A stretch of DNA of 64,000 nt from JAWKOK01 sp963698255 (GCA_963698255.1 CAVOQD010000004.1:197959-261958), one strand, 5' to 3'. Positions 49,628 through 60,391 are shown, counted from the stretch's first letter. The notes: a model not told the origin generated them from the letters alone. Made by a program: numbers and translations.

Positions 49628-52600
49628 TTATTTCGTGGGCGAATCACTCGTCTGCCGCCACAATGCTCGAACTTTGTGATGGGCCGGCGCCTGCCAGAAG
49701 GAGTGACGCAGTTGTTGGTCAGTCAAGTTGCCGGCATTGTTTTGTAAATGGACATACAGCGTTGACAACACGGCGTTGGCCCGCGCATCGCCCACGGCTG
49801 CCAAGATTTCATAGCAGGCGAGATGCATCTCAACCGCTTCACGCACGCCGATCGGCACATGGTCGAGCAGGGACGGCGCCAGCGGGGCAATGCGCGCGGC
49901 GGCATGGGTGCTCTTTCCGCTGTGCAGCTCCACCGTCGCCGATCCGACCAGCGCCTCCTGGCTCAGGTGAACCACGTGCTGTTCGTCCCAGCTAGCGTAG
50001 GCAAGTTGAAATACGGTTGTCGCCTCGGGCAAACGATGCGCGGCCAACCAAACATAGCCTAGATGCAATCTGGTCAGGTTGATGTCATTGGGTATCTTGT
50101 GGAGCAGGGCCAGACGGAGGGACTCCAGTCCGTATTCCTCGGCCAGCGCCAGGTTGCCCAGCTTGCGATGCGCGGTACTCATATTTCTCAAGGCGTGACA
50201 CACTTGGCCCGGCTGATTGATCTCCTGCGCGATGCGGCTCGATTCTTCATGGTACGCCAGCGCAGCCCTATAGTCGCCCACAAGGCTATGGTTGTAGCCC
50301 AATGCATCGAGCAGACGCGTTTCCACATGGCGATTGGCGGTCAGCGTCATCAGTTCCATGGCTTCTATCAGGTAGTTGCGATCGGCCTGGAGATCCCCCG
50401 CTTCCCGTTTGCAGACGGCCAGATGAGAGTAGGGCGCGCTGTTCGGCAAGGCGATTGCCTTGGTCACGCTGAATCTCCAAACTCTCGCGCAAGGCGGCTT
50501 CCGCCTCGCTGGACTTGCCCACATCGCGCAATGGATGGCTCATCTCGATGAGGATCAGACCTATCAGCGACCAATGGGCCAGTTGGCGCGCCAAGGTCAA
50601 AGCTTCCCCATACTTCACCGCAGCAGCAGCGGGCTGCACCAATTCGTCCAACGCTTTGCCCCACTGCACAAGGGCACGTGCTTCGTATTCCCGGTTGGCC
50701 GTACGCTGCGCCACTCCAAGCATGGTTTGCGCCCAACGCTGCGCCTCGCCTGCTCTGCCTAGCCAGATCAGCGAGTGGCAGACCTTATCCAGCAGATGCA
50801 TACAAAGCAAGTCGCCTAGCTCATCCACGTCATTTGGTTGCTCGATCCACTGCCGAATCAGAGGCAAGAAGCGCGCCTCACATTCAATATTGCGTCCGGT
50901 GGCGGCGTAATAGTCGCCCAAGCCGGCGGCGCCCTCAATGAGCAGATCGGTCCGCCCGTGGTCCACCGCCCACTGCCAAGCTTGGTGCACATTGTCCAGC
51001 TCACGGCTGATGGCCTGCAGGGCGACTTGCGGCCTGCCGCCCGCCAAGGCCGCGGCCTGCTCGGCCACATGACGCAAGTAATATGCGGCGTGACGGGCTT
51101 CTGCCGCGGCACGCGCGTGGGCGTCCAACGTCTGCAACGCAAAGTGCCGGAGCAGCGGATGGAACTCGTAGTAGCCGGAACCGGCCGTGCGCAGAAGCGA
51201 CTTGTAGCGCAGATGGGCCAGGTCGATCAGAGACGCACCGGCCAATGTCTGGGCGGCGCTGGCTGAAAGGCGACCCTGGCAGACGGCCAGCCGGCTGAGC
51301 ATCGCTTGTTCAGCGGGTTTGAGCAGTTGCCAGGAATGGGCAAAGACAGCCTCCATGCTGCGATGGCGGGCGGGCAGATCACGCTGCGTCGTCGCCAGGA
51401 GGGAGACGTCGTTGGCAATCATCGTCGCGAGATCGGCGCAGTCAAAATCGCGTAGCCAGGTGGTGATCAACTCAATCGCCAACGGCATCCCTTCGACTAA
51501 CCGGCAAATTTGCACAACGTAACCGCAGTTTTCCGCCGTGAGCTTGAAATCTTTGGTGATACGATACGCGCGGTCGCAGAAGAGGCGCACCGCGGCAGAT
51601 CGGCCGGCATGGGCGAGATCATGCGCTGCGGGCGTGGCCAAGCCATTGAGCGTGTAGACATCTTCGGCTTGACAGTTTAATTGCTCACGCGTGGTGACCA
51701 AGAGCGTTACCTGCGGCGCACGTTGCAGAATCGTCAGCAGCAGATCGACCCCGGCCATTAGATGTTCAAAATTGTCGATGACCAACAACATCTGCCGGGG
51801 TTCAAGCAATGTGAGGAGCTGTTGCGCCGGTGAGGCATCATCAGCCGCAAAGTTGGCGTGCAAGGCGTCCATGATGGCGGCCGGAATCGCCGCGGCATCC
51901 TGCACGCCGGCGAGGGGTGCAAAATAGACGCCTTGGGCAAAGCGGTGCTGATTAGCGCCGGCCACTTGAAGCGCCAAACGCGTTTTACCCACACCGCCGG
52001 GGCCGACGATGCTGATGAGCCGATAGCTTGGCGATGTCAGCCGTTTTTGGAGTTGGTCCAGTTCGTCTTCGCGGCCGATAAAGGGCGTCAGCGGATTGGG
52101 GAGATTGCCGGCGGGGAGCGCGCTTTGGCTTGGCATAGCCGGCGCGTGGAGGCCAGCCGTGCGATCCGTTTCGTTTGTGCCGAGCGGCAAATCGGTATGG
52201 AGGAGTTGTGTGTGAAGGGCCAACGTTTCCGGTTCGGGGTCGAGGCCCAATTCTTCACTGAGCAGGCTGCGACAACGCGCAAAGAGCGTCAAGGCCGCGC
52301 TCCGTTCGCCCAATCGGGCCAGAATGCGCATCTGCTGGCGGTAAGCGGCCTCACGCAGGGGGTTTAGTTCGATTTGGCGCTGGGCATAGGCCCGGGCCTG
52401 CAGATAATCGGCGTTGTTTTCCGCATAGTCGGCCAGGTCGCTATACGCCTCGCAAACCAGCAGGTAGAGCTGCTCGCGCTGGACAAAGAGCCACTCCTCA
52501 AACGCCGCGCACTCATCCAAGCCAAAGCCGGCCATATACTCCTGTTGGTAGAGCGCAACCGCCTGGGCCAGGATCGGTTGACACGCTGGGCATTGGCTGC

Positions 52601-52982
52601 GGCTGCTGTGGCCGTGCTGGCGCGTCTGATCCAGCAGGTGCTGAAAGTTGTTGACATCTGCCTGCATCACCCAAGCCGGGTGAATTTGTACGGTCTGGCG
52701 GTCGGCCATGAGCAGAGGCGGCCGCGTCGCGCCGCCCGCGGTCAACTTATCGCTGAGCGAGCGGAGGTGGGAGAGCGTGTAGCGGAGGTTGTTCTGGGCG
52801 CTGGCTCGGGGCGCCTCGGGCCACAGCAAGGAGAGTAGCATCTCGCGACTGTGTGCGGTGTGGTGTTCTCTAGCCAGATAGGCCAGCAGGGCAAGCTGTT
52901 TTCGGGAACGTACGGCAAGCGCTTGTCCTCGTTGATCCGCCAGCGCGCCAGGTCCAAAAAAGCGTAAGGAGTAAGGGTTCAT
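49628..52982 (-). CDS. BTAD/SARP-type transcriptional regulator with NB-ARC ATPase and TPR domains (one frameshift)
   Basis: About 1,118 aa, AfsR-like. The N-terminal winged-helix OmpR-type DNA-binding part covers residues 1-95 (SRKQLALLAYLAREHHTAH, LWPEAPRASAQNNLRYTLS). The bacterial transcriptional activation domain (TPR) follows to about 255. Then comes an NB-ARC/AAA ATPase with Walker A VGPGGVGKTRLALQVA, Walker B MLLVIDNFEH and TTREQL. The C-terminal part is a TPR array. One frame change near 50462 joins the array. Such regulators sense a signal through the ATPase/TPR part and activate nearby genes. It is divergent from the 72 aa gene at 53242 and upstream of the giant exported protein gene. 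Confidence 0.88.
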
Positions 52983-53241
52983 GCCTGCGTTCGGTCAAAT
53001 GATTAGACGGATAAGAGGGGGTGCATGCGACATGGGGGTTGCTCATACGAGTGGGCGACGATTGGTTAGAATTCCGCCCCCAAATAACGCGATGCATCGA
53101 TAAAAAGGATGGCAATTGCCGGTGTAGGCTCGCTCTGAAGAGCGTCTGCTAATGGTTTGCTAATGACCCCTCATTACAGTTGGAGGTGACGGTTGGCCGT
53201 GATGACGTAACCATAATGGACTAAATCAACAGGAGCACAGT

Positions 53242-53460
53242 ATGCCTGAATCGCTCACAATCTACCAATCCTATCTGTTGCGCCTTTGGCAAGAGGACGG
53301 ACACGCCATGTGGCACTGCTCCGCCCAGAGCATCCAGACCAAAGAGGTTACCCATTTTGCCGATCTGGACAGCTTATTTACCTACTTGGCTGCGCAGACC
53401 ACTAGCACCCGGTCGGCAGACCGCCGTCTGCGGCGCAAAGATGATCTGTATGCAAAATAG
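53242..53460 (+). CDS. Small protein of unknown function
   Basis: A 72 aa soluble protein with AGGAG ahead of its ATG. It starts MPESLTIYQSYLLRLWQED, then ALSI-free polar sequence WHCSAQSIQTKEVTHFADL and a helical LDSLFTYLAAQT. A basic C-terminal end follows. I do not know a function. It lies 45 bp upstream of the glycine-rich secreted protein gene in the same direction and opposite the BTAD regulator, which suggests a shared transcription unit. Confidence 0.65.
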   Translation: MPESLTIYQSYLLRLWQEDGHAMWHCSAQSIQTKEVTHFADLDSLFTYLAAQTTSTRSADRRLRRKDDLYAK

Positions 53461-53504
53461 AGAAGTGCATCTGCTTGACTCACCCAACACAGGAGAAACA
53501 AGGT

Positions 53505-55189
53505 ATGAATCGGTTCCAACGGTTTTTTGAGTACGGAAAGCTACGCTTGTTACGATTAGTGAATCCCGGCAAAAATCCTCGTACAGTTACCCCCGGAGGT
53601 AGATTCGCCGGATTCGCGCCGTGGCATCCACGCCGAACTGTACCGGCTGCTGCGGCGGCTGTCGTTCTTGGCGTCCTGCTTCTTATCCCACACCCTGTCA
53701 AGGCGCAAAGCGCCGGCCCTGACACCGCAGCGTTCACGGCCCAGGGCTGCACGATCTGGACTGTCCCGGCGGATGTGAGCATGGTCCAGATCCAGGCCAT
53801 CGGCGCCGCAGGCGCGCCTGGGTACACCAGCCCTGGCGGTCTGGGCGATGGGGTAGAGGGCGTTCTGTCGGGCCTGACCGGCGGGGACTCTCTGTATGTG
53901 TGCGTCAACGTTGGCGGCGGCGTACCGGGATTCTCCGGTGGCGGCGGTGGCGGCGGTGCATCCGGGGTTGCACTGGGCGCCGATTTTAGCGTGCCGGTGT
54001 TGGTGGCCGGCGGCGGTGGCGGCGGTGCTCTGATCGGCGTCGGCGGCGGCGCCGGCATGCCGGTCGCAGCGTCCGGCAGCGGCGCCTGTAACGGCTTTAA
54101 CTGTTCCGGCGGTGGCGGCGGCGGGAACAACACCATCGGTCAGGGCGGCGGTGGCGGCAGCGGTTGTTGCGGGGCGACTCCGAGCACGGCTGGGTCAGCT
54201 TCGACCGCGGCCGGTCCGGGTGTAGGTGGCTCAGGTGGCGGTATACCAAGCTTCGGCAGTGGCGGCGGCGGCGGCGCGGGCTATTTCGGCGGCGGCGGTG
54301 GTGGCGCCGGCGCCTTCGGTGGCGGTGGCGGCGGCGGGAGCGACTTCTGTGGGACGACTCTGGCGGGCTGTAGCGTAACGTCCGGCGCCGGAACCGAGGC
54401 CTCCGCAGGCGGCAACCCCGGTCAGGCCAAGGTGATCCTCAACTATGCGGCGACAGACCTGGCGCTGACCGTAGACAATGACGCGGACCAGGACGGCTCT
54501 TTCAGCAACAGTGAGACCGTACCGGGCAACGCGGTCTACCCGCGGACCGTGACCTACAGAGCCACCGTCGCCAACAACGGCGGACCCGGCACCATTGTTT
54601 CCATCCTGGACAACAGCACGGCCACGTTGACCACGCCCGTATCGGGGTTGGCGCCCGCGTGCGCCACACTCGTCGGCGCGGTGATCGCCGGCGGCTCCAC
54701 GTCCACTTGCTATTATGACGTGGAGCTCGCCAACGCCACACCGCCGTCGGTCGTCAACAGCCTGACCGTCAACGCAGACAATGGCCGTGTCAGCAATGCC
54801 GAGAGCGCGACCTCGACGGTCCTCTTTGCCGAGCCCTTGGCCATTACACTGGGCTGGGTGCTGGCCGAAGCGGAGGACGACCTGGTTCACTTCCGCTGGC
54901 AAACCGTGACAGAGAGCGGCGTCGCCGGCTTCAACGTCCTGGCCGTGACCGCTAGGGGAAGGAACAACTCAACGAGGACTTGATTCCGTCGCCGGCCATC
55001 GACGCCCTCACGCCCATGGACTACGCGGTTTCATTTGCCACGGCGGCCACGACCTTCTACCTGCAAGAGATCGGCATTGACGGCAGCCGTGTCGACCACG
55101 GTCCGTTTGAAGTGGGTCGGGCGGTTGGTGAGAATCGCCCAGTCGTGACCGATGGCCACGCACTTTATCTGCCGATTGTAGCGAAGTAA
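53505..55189 (+). CDS. Secreted glycine-rich protein with YLPIV C-terminal tail (one frameshift)
   Basis: About 560 aa. The start at 53505 follows AGGAG. A basic cytoplasmic N-terminus of 45 residues (LVNPGKNPRTVTPGG) precedes a hydrophobic signal VVLGVLLLIPHPVKA. The mature part opens with a beta-rich segment (IWTVPADVSMVQIQAIGAAG). Then come about 200 residues with long Gly runs and few Cys, and then a DUF11/Ig-like part (YPRTVTYRATVANNGGPGT). One frame change near 54960 leads to a final domain (YAVSFATAATTFYLQEIG) ending HALYLPIVAK. It is probably a cell-envelope or matrix protein. It ends at a strong hairpin. Confidence 0.78.
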
Positions 55190-55242
55190 AGGCTAATCCC
55201 AGTTTAGTCCCAAGGCCATTCAAATCAGGAACTGGTCGCCAA

Positions 55243-55305
55243 GAACCTCCGGGAGGGGGCAGAAGCATCGGTCATTCGAAGGGGTGCTGCCCCTCCCGGA
55301 GGTTC
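55243..55305. terminator. Long hairpin after the glycine-rich protein gene
   Basis: GAACCTCCGGGAGGGG (55243 onward) is mirrored by CCCCTCCCGGAGGTTC ending at 55305, with a 3 bp extension CAG/CTG and a loop of about 24 nt. It sits between the convergent 55189 end and the permease remnant. There is no T run. Confidence 0.6.
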
Positions 55306-55349
55306 AAACCGGCACGTGGGCGTGCTCACCGGACGTTATTTGAATGGTC

Positions 55350-55632
55350 TTGAGTTTAATCACGCAACTGCGGGTCCACGCATCGCGCAGGCCGTCGCCC
55401 AGCAGGTTGAAGCCGAGCACGGTGATCATGATGGCCATGCCTGGAAAGAAGACCATGTAGGGAGACTGGCGCAAGAAGGGGATGCCGTCGCTGATCATGG
55501 CGCCCCACTCCGGGGATCGGCGGCTGTACGCCCAGACCGAGGAAGCCCAGCGCCGCGGCAAAGAGAATGGCCCCGCCCACGCCCAGGGTCACCTGCACGA
55601 TGATGGGCGAGAGGCAGTTGGGCAGAATTAAG
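55350..55632 (-). pseudogene. Peptide ABC permease (DppC type) C-terminal remnant, copy B
   Basis: On the minus strand the frame near 55630 gives SPIIVQVTLGVGGAILF and LGFLGLGVQPP. After a frame change near 55515 it gives GAMISDGIPFLRQSPYMVFF and then LGFNLLGDGLRDAW. This is the last 95 residues of a DppC permease. The 5' two-thirds are missing, and the fragment begins 2 bp before the stop of the next gene (55634). Copy A at 43833-44105 is more worn. Confidence 0.8.
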
Positions 55633-55633
55633 C

Positions 55634-56871
55634 CTATGCCAAAAGCGCCCGCACCTCTGTCTGCAACGGCAGTGTCGTCACCTCGACCCGATCTGCATGC
55701 ATGTAGCAGTTGATCTCACTGCGAATACCCAGCCCCTTTGGCGTCCGGCTGTCGTCGAAGTTGAAGTCGGCCATGTAGATGCCCGGCTCGATGGTGAACA
55801 TGACGCCGGGAATCAACTGACGTCGGTCCTGGGTTTCCAGGTTGTCGATGTTGACGCCGATATAGTGGCCGGTCGGTCCCAGGCTGTGGCCGGTGCGGTG
55901 CATGATGAAGTCGCCATAGCCCGCATCGATGATCACCTGGCGGCTGGCGTCGTCGACCTCGTAGCCGTAGACCGCCTCTCCGGCATCAAGCCGCGTCTGG
56001 ATGAACTCGACGGCACGATCCCTGGCCGCGGCGACCACGTTGAAGACTTCGGTGACCTTGGGCGGCGTGCTCGTCCCGGCAAAGGCGGTCCATGTGAGAT
56101 CGGCGAAGACATTGTCCGGATCGCCGTTCTCTCTGCTCCACAGATCGATCAGGATCATGTCGCCCACATGAATGGGGCTGTGGCGCTTGTCGCTCGACAT
56201 ATAGTGTGGATCGGCGGCGTTGCCGTTGACCGAGACCAGTGAGGTCAGCGGCCCGACCATGCCGTTTTCGACGAAGAAGTCGGTGATGTACTGTTGGGCC
56301 TGGTATTCGGTGATCGGCCTGGCCATCGCGTAGATTCTGTGCGATGAAGTCGAAGGCTGCATCCTTGGCGGCCAGACAGATGGCGGCGGCACGACGGTGG
56401 CTGCCAAGCTGTTCCGGCGTCAACACAGCCTCGACCAATTGGACCAGATCGGCGCTGCTGACGACTTCGGCGCCGGTGCACTTCTTGACCAATTCCAGCG
56501 TGCCTGCGTCGACTCGGCTGACGTAGGGGATGGCGTTCTCCGGGCTGTATTCCATGGCGATTTTGAGTTGTCGTCCGGGTTCAACGCCGATCAACCTGGG
56601 CAACATGGCGGCCAGATCCTGCCAGCTTACGTAGCGAATCATCTCGCCCTGCAACTCGGGATTCACGTCGACAAAGGCATTGGACTCGATGGCATGGATC
56701 AGCCAGGCGGGACGTCCGTGGGCCGGGATCCAGAGGAACCAGCGGCGACTGCCGCCCGATTGCAGTCCGGCAACCGAGATGGCGATGGGATTCTGCTGCC
56801 AGAAGCTGTAGAGAAGCCAGCCGTCCAGACGCTTCTTCTTGAAGGTATGCCTGAATCTGTGAAAGCTTCAT
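55634..56871 (-). CDS. M24 family metallopeptidase (Xaa-Pro aminopeptidase-like, two frameshifts)
   Basis: About 410 aa. The N-terminus MKLSQIQAYLQ is followed after a frame change near 56840 by LDGWLLYSFWQQNPIA. The N-domain runs to VLTPEQLGSHRRAA. A second change near 56335 leads to the catalytic domain with MILIDLWSRENGD (Asp), VFADLTWT (Asp), MHRTGHSLG (His), FTIEPGIYM (Glu) and IRSEINCYM (Glu), so all five metal ligands are present. It is unrelated in detail to the M24 gene at 40996-42076. Cytosolic. Probable dipeptide or aminopeptidase substrate. Confidence 0.85.
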
Positions 56872-57402
56872 CGTATCGGCTTTCTATCTACAAATTCTTG
56901 AGCCAATACTTCTTACGCGTCAGATGATGGACAACCGTGTTTTTTCGCCAGATCTCGCAGATGGAAGTCGAGGAAAGGGGTAGACTTGCAGATCGATTCG
57001 AAGCAGCCGCTGGCAACCGATCTGCCTGGATCTTGGACCAGGCTCTGAAGATGCTACTTCGTTTCTGGTTCGATTATCGAGATGGAATTCTGTTGAAGAG
57101 CGTAACCTCGAATCGAATTTCGAGAATTGGCGGTGAATCGAACACGATTCTGCTTCCGACAATTCGAAAAATGGCGTCGGGAGTCGGCTTCAGCGGCACA
57201 TTACATCGTTGGGGGGTACCCTTACTCACTAGGCTGTGCTAGGCATAGCTCTGGCCAGTAGGGATACTCGCCCTACGCTAGGGCATATTGAGCGTTGCTG
57301 CTCTGCTTCCGGTGTGTTTGACAGGCTCATAGAGCGTGATAAGATCAACCTGGTTCGCTTATCTGCATCCTCAACTCGGCAATTGCATAAGGACGTAAAA
57401 CC
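56872..57402. other. Divergent intergenic gap without a recognisable gene
   Basis: It lies between the M24 peptidase gene (-) and the amidase gene (+). Short frames here have no recognisable product. A small hairpin GTAGGG/CCCTAC occurs near 57259-57277. AAGGACG ahead of 57403 is the ribosome site for the amidase gene. Confidence 0.4.
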
Positions 57403-58323
57403 ATGACCATTCATACATTCCAACCGACCCGCTACTACACGACCATGGGCAGCCACGAACCGGCGTTGCACATCGCACCGGGTGACACAGTGATCACGAC
57501 CACGGTGGATGCCGCCGGGCGTGACGCCGGCAACGAACAGGTGACCCCGTGTGGCAATCCCATGACCGGTCCCTTTTTCGTCGACGGCGCTGAGCCGGGC
57601 GATACGCTGGTCGTCCATCTAGAGAAGATCAAGCCCAACCGGACCCAGGGCTGGGGCAGCGAGATGCGCCCTGCTGACGCGGTCGATCCGGCATATGTGC
57701 CCGAACTGCCCTGGCCGCCCAAGGGTGAACGCTCCCGATCCGATCGGCATGTAGATGTCGATGCCGGTACGGTGACGCTGGAGAAGCCGGAGACCAAGCT
57801 GGGCCGCTTCACCCTACCCATCCGACCCATGATCGGCTGCTTTCGCGTGGCCCCGGCCGGCGGCGAGGCCATCTCCACTGCGACCTCGGCTGCACATGGC
57901 GGCAACATGGACTACCGCCATTTTGTCGAAGGCAAAACCGTCTACTTCCCCGTCTTCGTCCCCGGTGCGCTCTTCTTCCTGGGCGACGCCCACGCCATTC
58001 AGGGCGATGGCGAGATGGCCGGCACCGGCGTCGAGATCTCGTGCGATGTCCAGTTCCGTGTTGATCTGCGCAAGGGGCAGCGCATCTTCTGGCTGTGCGC
58101 CGAGGACGACGACTACATCTACGCCACAGGCAACGCCCGTCCGCTGGATCAGGCCACCCAGCACGCCACCACCGAGCTGCTGCGCTGGCTGATGGACGAA
58201 TACGAACTGGATGCGCTGGGGGCCAATACCCTCATGGGCCAGTGCGTCGAATACGATCTCGGCAACATGTTCGACCCCGCGTACACTATGGTCTGCAAGC
58301 TGGCCAAACGTTGGTTGAGATAA
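57403..58323 (+). CDS. Acetamidase/formamidase family protein
   Basis: Intact 306 aa amidase that would hydrolyse formamide, acetamide or a similar amide to ammonia and acid. Family features are NPMTGPFFVDGAEPGDTLVV near the N-terminus, PIRPMIGCFRVAP, HGGNMDYRHFVEGKTVYFPV in the centre with the metal-binding and substrate residues, and LGDAHAIQGDGEMAGTGVE toward the C-terminus. There is no signal peptide. It is followed by the oxidoreductase gene at 58434 in the same direction, separated by a 110 bp gap with nested hairpins. Confidence 0.92.
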   Translation: MTIHTFQPTRYYTTMGSHEPALHIAPGDTVITTTVDAAGRDAGNEQVTPCGNPMTGPFFVDGAEPGDTLVVHLEKIKPNRTQGWGSEMRPADAVDPAYVPELPWPPKGERSRSDRHVDVDAGTVTLEKPETKLGRFTLPIRPMIGCFRVAPAGGEAISTATSAAHGGNMDYRHFVEGKTVYFPVFVPGALFFLGDAHAIQGDGEMAGTGVEISCDVQFRVDLRKGQRIFWLCAEDDDYIYATGNARPLDQATQHATTELLRWLMDEYELDALGANTLMGQCVEYDLGNMFDPAYTMVCKLAKRWLR

Positions 58324-58344
58324 AAACAAAGAACAAAAATCGAA

Positions 58345-58410
58345 GATCGAAGAACTTTGCCTTCTGGGCAAGAGATCGGGATGCCGATCTTTGATCTTCG
58401 TTCTTCGATC
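58345..58410. repeat. Nested inverted repeats between amidase and oxidoreductase genes
   Basis: GATCGAAGAAC (58345-58355) and GTTCTTCGATC (58400-58410) form outer arms. AGATCGG and CCGATCT (58371-58388) form an inner stem. Direct repeats of CGAAGATC and CTTCG surround them. It is non-coding and could be a weak terminator or another small repeat family. Confidence 0.5.
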
Positions 58411-58433
58411 ATCCTCAAACAGGAGATTCTCTC

Positions 58434-59566
58434 ATGACAAACGTTACTCCAACCCGCGTCGCGATCATCGGCACGGCGCGGCGCTCGGACTATCTGCACG
58501 GCCCGATCGTCCAGGCGCTGCCGGAGGAGGTGGAACTGGTCGCGGTCTGGGGCCGCAGCGAGGACTCGGCGCGGCCCTGGGCGAACAGTCTGGGCGTGCC
58601 GTGGTACACGGACCTGGACAAACTGATGCAGCGAGACTGCGCCCGAGATCGGCATCGTCTCCGTAACTACTCGGCCAACGGCCAGGTTGGGCTGATGGCC
58701 GTCGAGGCGGACTGCACGTGCTGCTCGAGACGCCTATCGCCCACGATCTGAGCGAGGCTGACGCCATCATTGCGGCGGCAAGGAAACGCGGACGTCAAGA
58801 TCGAGGTGTCCGAGCAGTTCCACCGCCGCCCCCTGGAACAGATCAAGCTCAAGCTGATTGAGTCTGGACTCTTCGGCAAGGTGTACTCTTCCTTCAACGA
58901 CTTCGCCGGACACGGCTATCACGGCGTCAGCGTCATGCGCAGCTACCTTGGCTTCGACGCCCGCCCCGTGCAGGTGACCGGCGCCGTGCGAGACTATCCA
59001 ACTCGCCCCCACTGGTCGCGTGTCTGGCAGGAAACGCGGCCCGCACAGAAACGCAGGAGCACGGGCATTATCGAGTTCGAGGACGGCCGCTTGGGCGTCT
59101 TCCACTGGACGAATGTCGGCTACGATTCGCCGCTGCGCTGGTGGCGCAGCAGTCGCTTTCTGGCCGAGAAGGGTATGGGCATCACCGTCGGCGTTGGCCT
59201 GGATGTCGAGGAATGGCTCGAGCCTGCTGGCGCCCGGCGGCGAAGCGCCCGGTTTCATCACGCTGGAACGACGATGGGAGCGGGTCGATGGCGGCGCGCT
59301 AGTGGCCATGGTCGCCCACACCGGCGACCCAGACCAGCCCATCGTTCGTTGGGACAATCCCTTCCGCCCGGCCGAGCAAGGCCATGGCGTGCAGTGGCAC
59401 GATGACGAGATCGGCGTGGCCGGCTGCCTGATGAGCCTGGTGGACGCCGTACGCAATGACGAGCCCACCTACGGCCCGCTGCAGGCCCGGCTCGACCAGG
59501 AATTCATCCTGGCCATCCGCGAGTCCTCGGCCAAGCGGCGGCCAGCCGGTGGAGTTGCCCTTATAA
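58434..59566 (+). CDS. Gfo/Idh/MocA family oxidoreductase (several frameshifts)
   Basis: About 375 aa. The Rossmann part begins VAIIGTARRSDYLHGPIV and includes VELVAVWGRSEDSARPWA. Around 58640-58790 the frame changes repeatedly; the joined sequence reads LLETPIAHDLSEADAII, where relatives have EKP, so the usual Lys is Thr. Then follow KIEVSEQFHRRPLEQ and the C-terminal beta-sheet domain (GIIEFEDGRLGVFHWTNVGY). A change near 59228 leads to GFITLERRWERVDGG. The last change near 59536 gives the end GGQPVELPL with a stop at 59564-59566, inside an inverted-repeat arm. Sugar or cyclitol oxidation is likely. Confidence 0.78.
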
Positions 59567-59640
59567 CACGACATTAATGCGATCCGTGTCGTTGTGGCCT
59601 CGTTCCGCCGGCACAGGACGACGACATAAATGTCGTGTTA
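59564..59640. repeat. Second copy of the ACGACATTTATGTCGT repeat family
   Basis: TAACACGACATT (59564-59575) and AATGTCGTGTTA (59629-59640) are perfect 12 bp arms. The right arm lies in a fuller ACGACATAAATGTCGT dyad identical to that at 38538-38614. The stop codons of both convergent genes (TAA at 59564 on plus, TAA at 59640 on minus) are the first bases of the arms. Confidence 0.75.
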
Positions 59641-60272
59641 CAACTGTTCTGCCAACAGATCGTGTGCCGCCACAATCCACGGATGGACGACTTGCAGTTC
59701 GGCCCTGTTGCTGCCAGAGGAAGTTCAGGTAGACCAACGCCGCCCGATCCAGCGACACTTCGAGCGCGGCAAGCAGATCATCCAGATAGGGCGGGCTGCC
59801 GGACCGATCCAGAATGATCTTGTCGGCGACGAAGAGCACTTTGTCAAGCGTGGACGGATTGGCCTTGAGCGTGGTATGGCATTCGATAGCGCTCAGGACT
59901 TCGATGTCGGTCACACTGAAAAAGCGTGTGGGCGATGGGGACGGAGAGCTTCTGGTGGGCGATCATGGGAAACGTCTCTTCGGGCAGAAGTTCGATGTCC
60001 AGATCGTGGGCAGCCTGAACGTGCTGATCATTAGGGATGACGGCGCTGATGTCATGCAGCAGCCCGGCCAGCTCGGCCTGCTGCTGCGAGACGCCGAACA
60101 TTGTCGCCAACCGTGCGCATTCCTCCGCAACGTCGACCACATGTGCCGCTGTGTCGGGGAAGCCGTTTTCGACGAGAAAACGGACGACGTCGTTTCGCAT
60201 GTCGCCGGTGATCACGAACGTCTCTTCGTTGCCGGTCGACGGAATCAGCCCTGCTATCAACAGTGAGTTCAT
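59638..60272 (-). CDS. HD-domain phosphohydrolase, YqeK-like (two frameshifts)
   Basis: About 210 aa. The start MNSLLIAGL at 60272 follows GAGGA. HD-family metal ligands are His in TAAHVVDVAEEC, the HD pair in AGLLHDIS and later His and Asp in IECHTTLK and VLFVADKIIL. The last motif is typical of YqeK, which cleaves diadenosine tetraphosphate symmetrically to two ADP. Frame changes lie near 59920 and near 59705. The corrected end is AELQVVHPWIVAAHDLLAEQ with a stop at 59638-59640 in the inverted-repeat arm. Convergent with the oxidoreductase gene. Confidence 0.78.
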
Positions 60273-60391
60273 CTATGCTTTGTCCTCGCTTTCGAAAAAT
60301 CGTGATTGACGGTCTTCTTGGGCCTATGGTACCTCTGTCTGGTCCCACAATCATCACTTCCAAGAACTATGGCTCTCAGGTGCCAAAACCC

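Noticed and set aside
55302..55312. GGTTCAAACC as a possible tRNA T-arm
   Set aside because: It belongs to the right arm of the long hairpin at 55243-55305 and has no D-arm, anticodon arm or acceptor stem around it.
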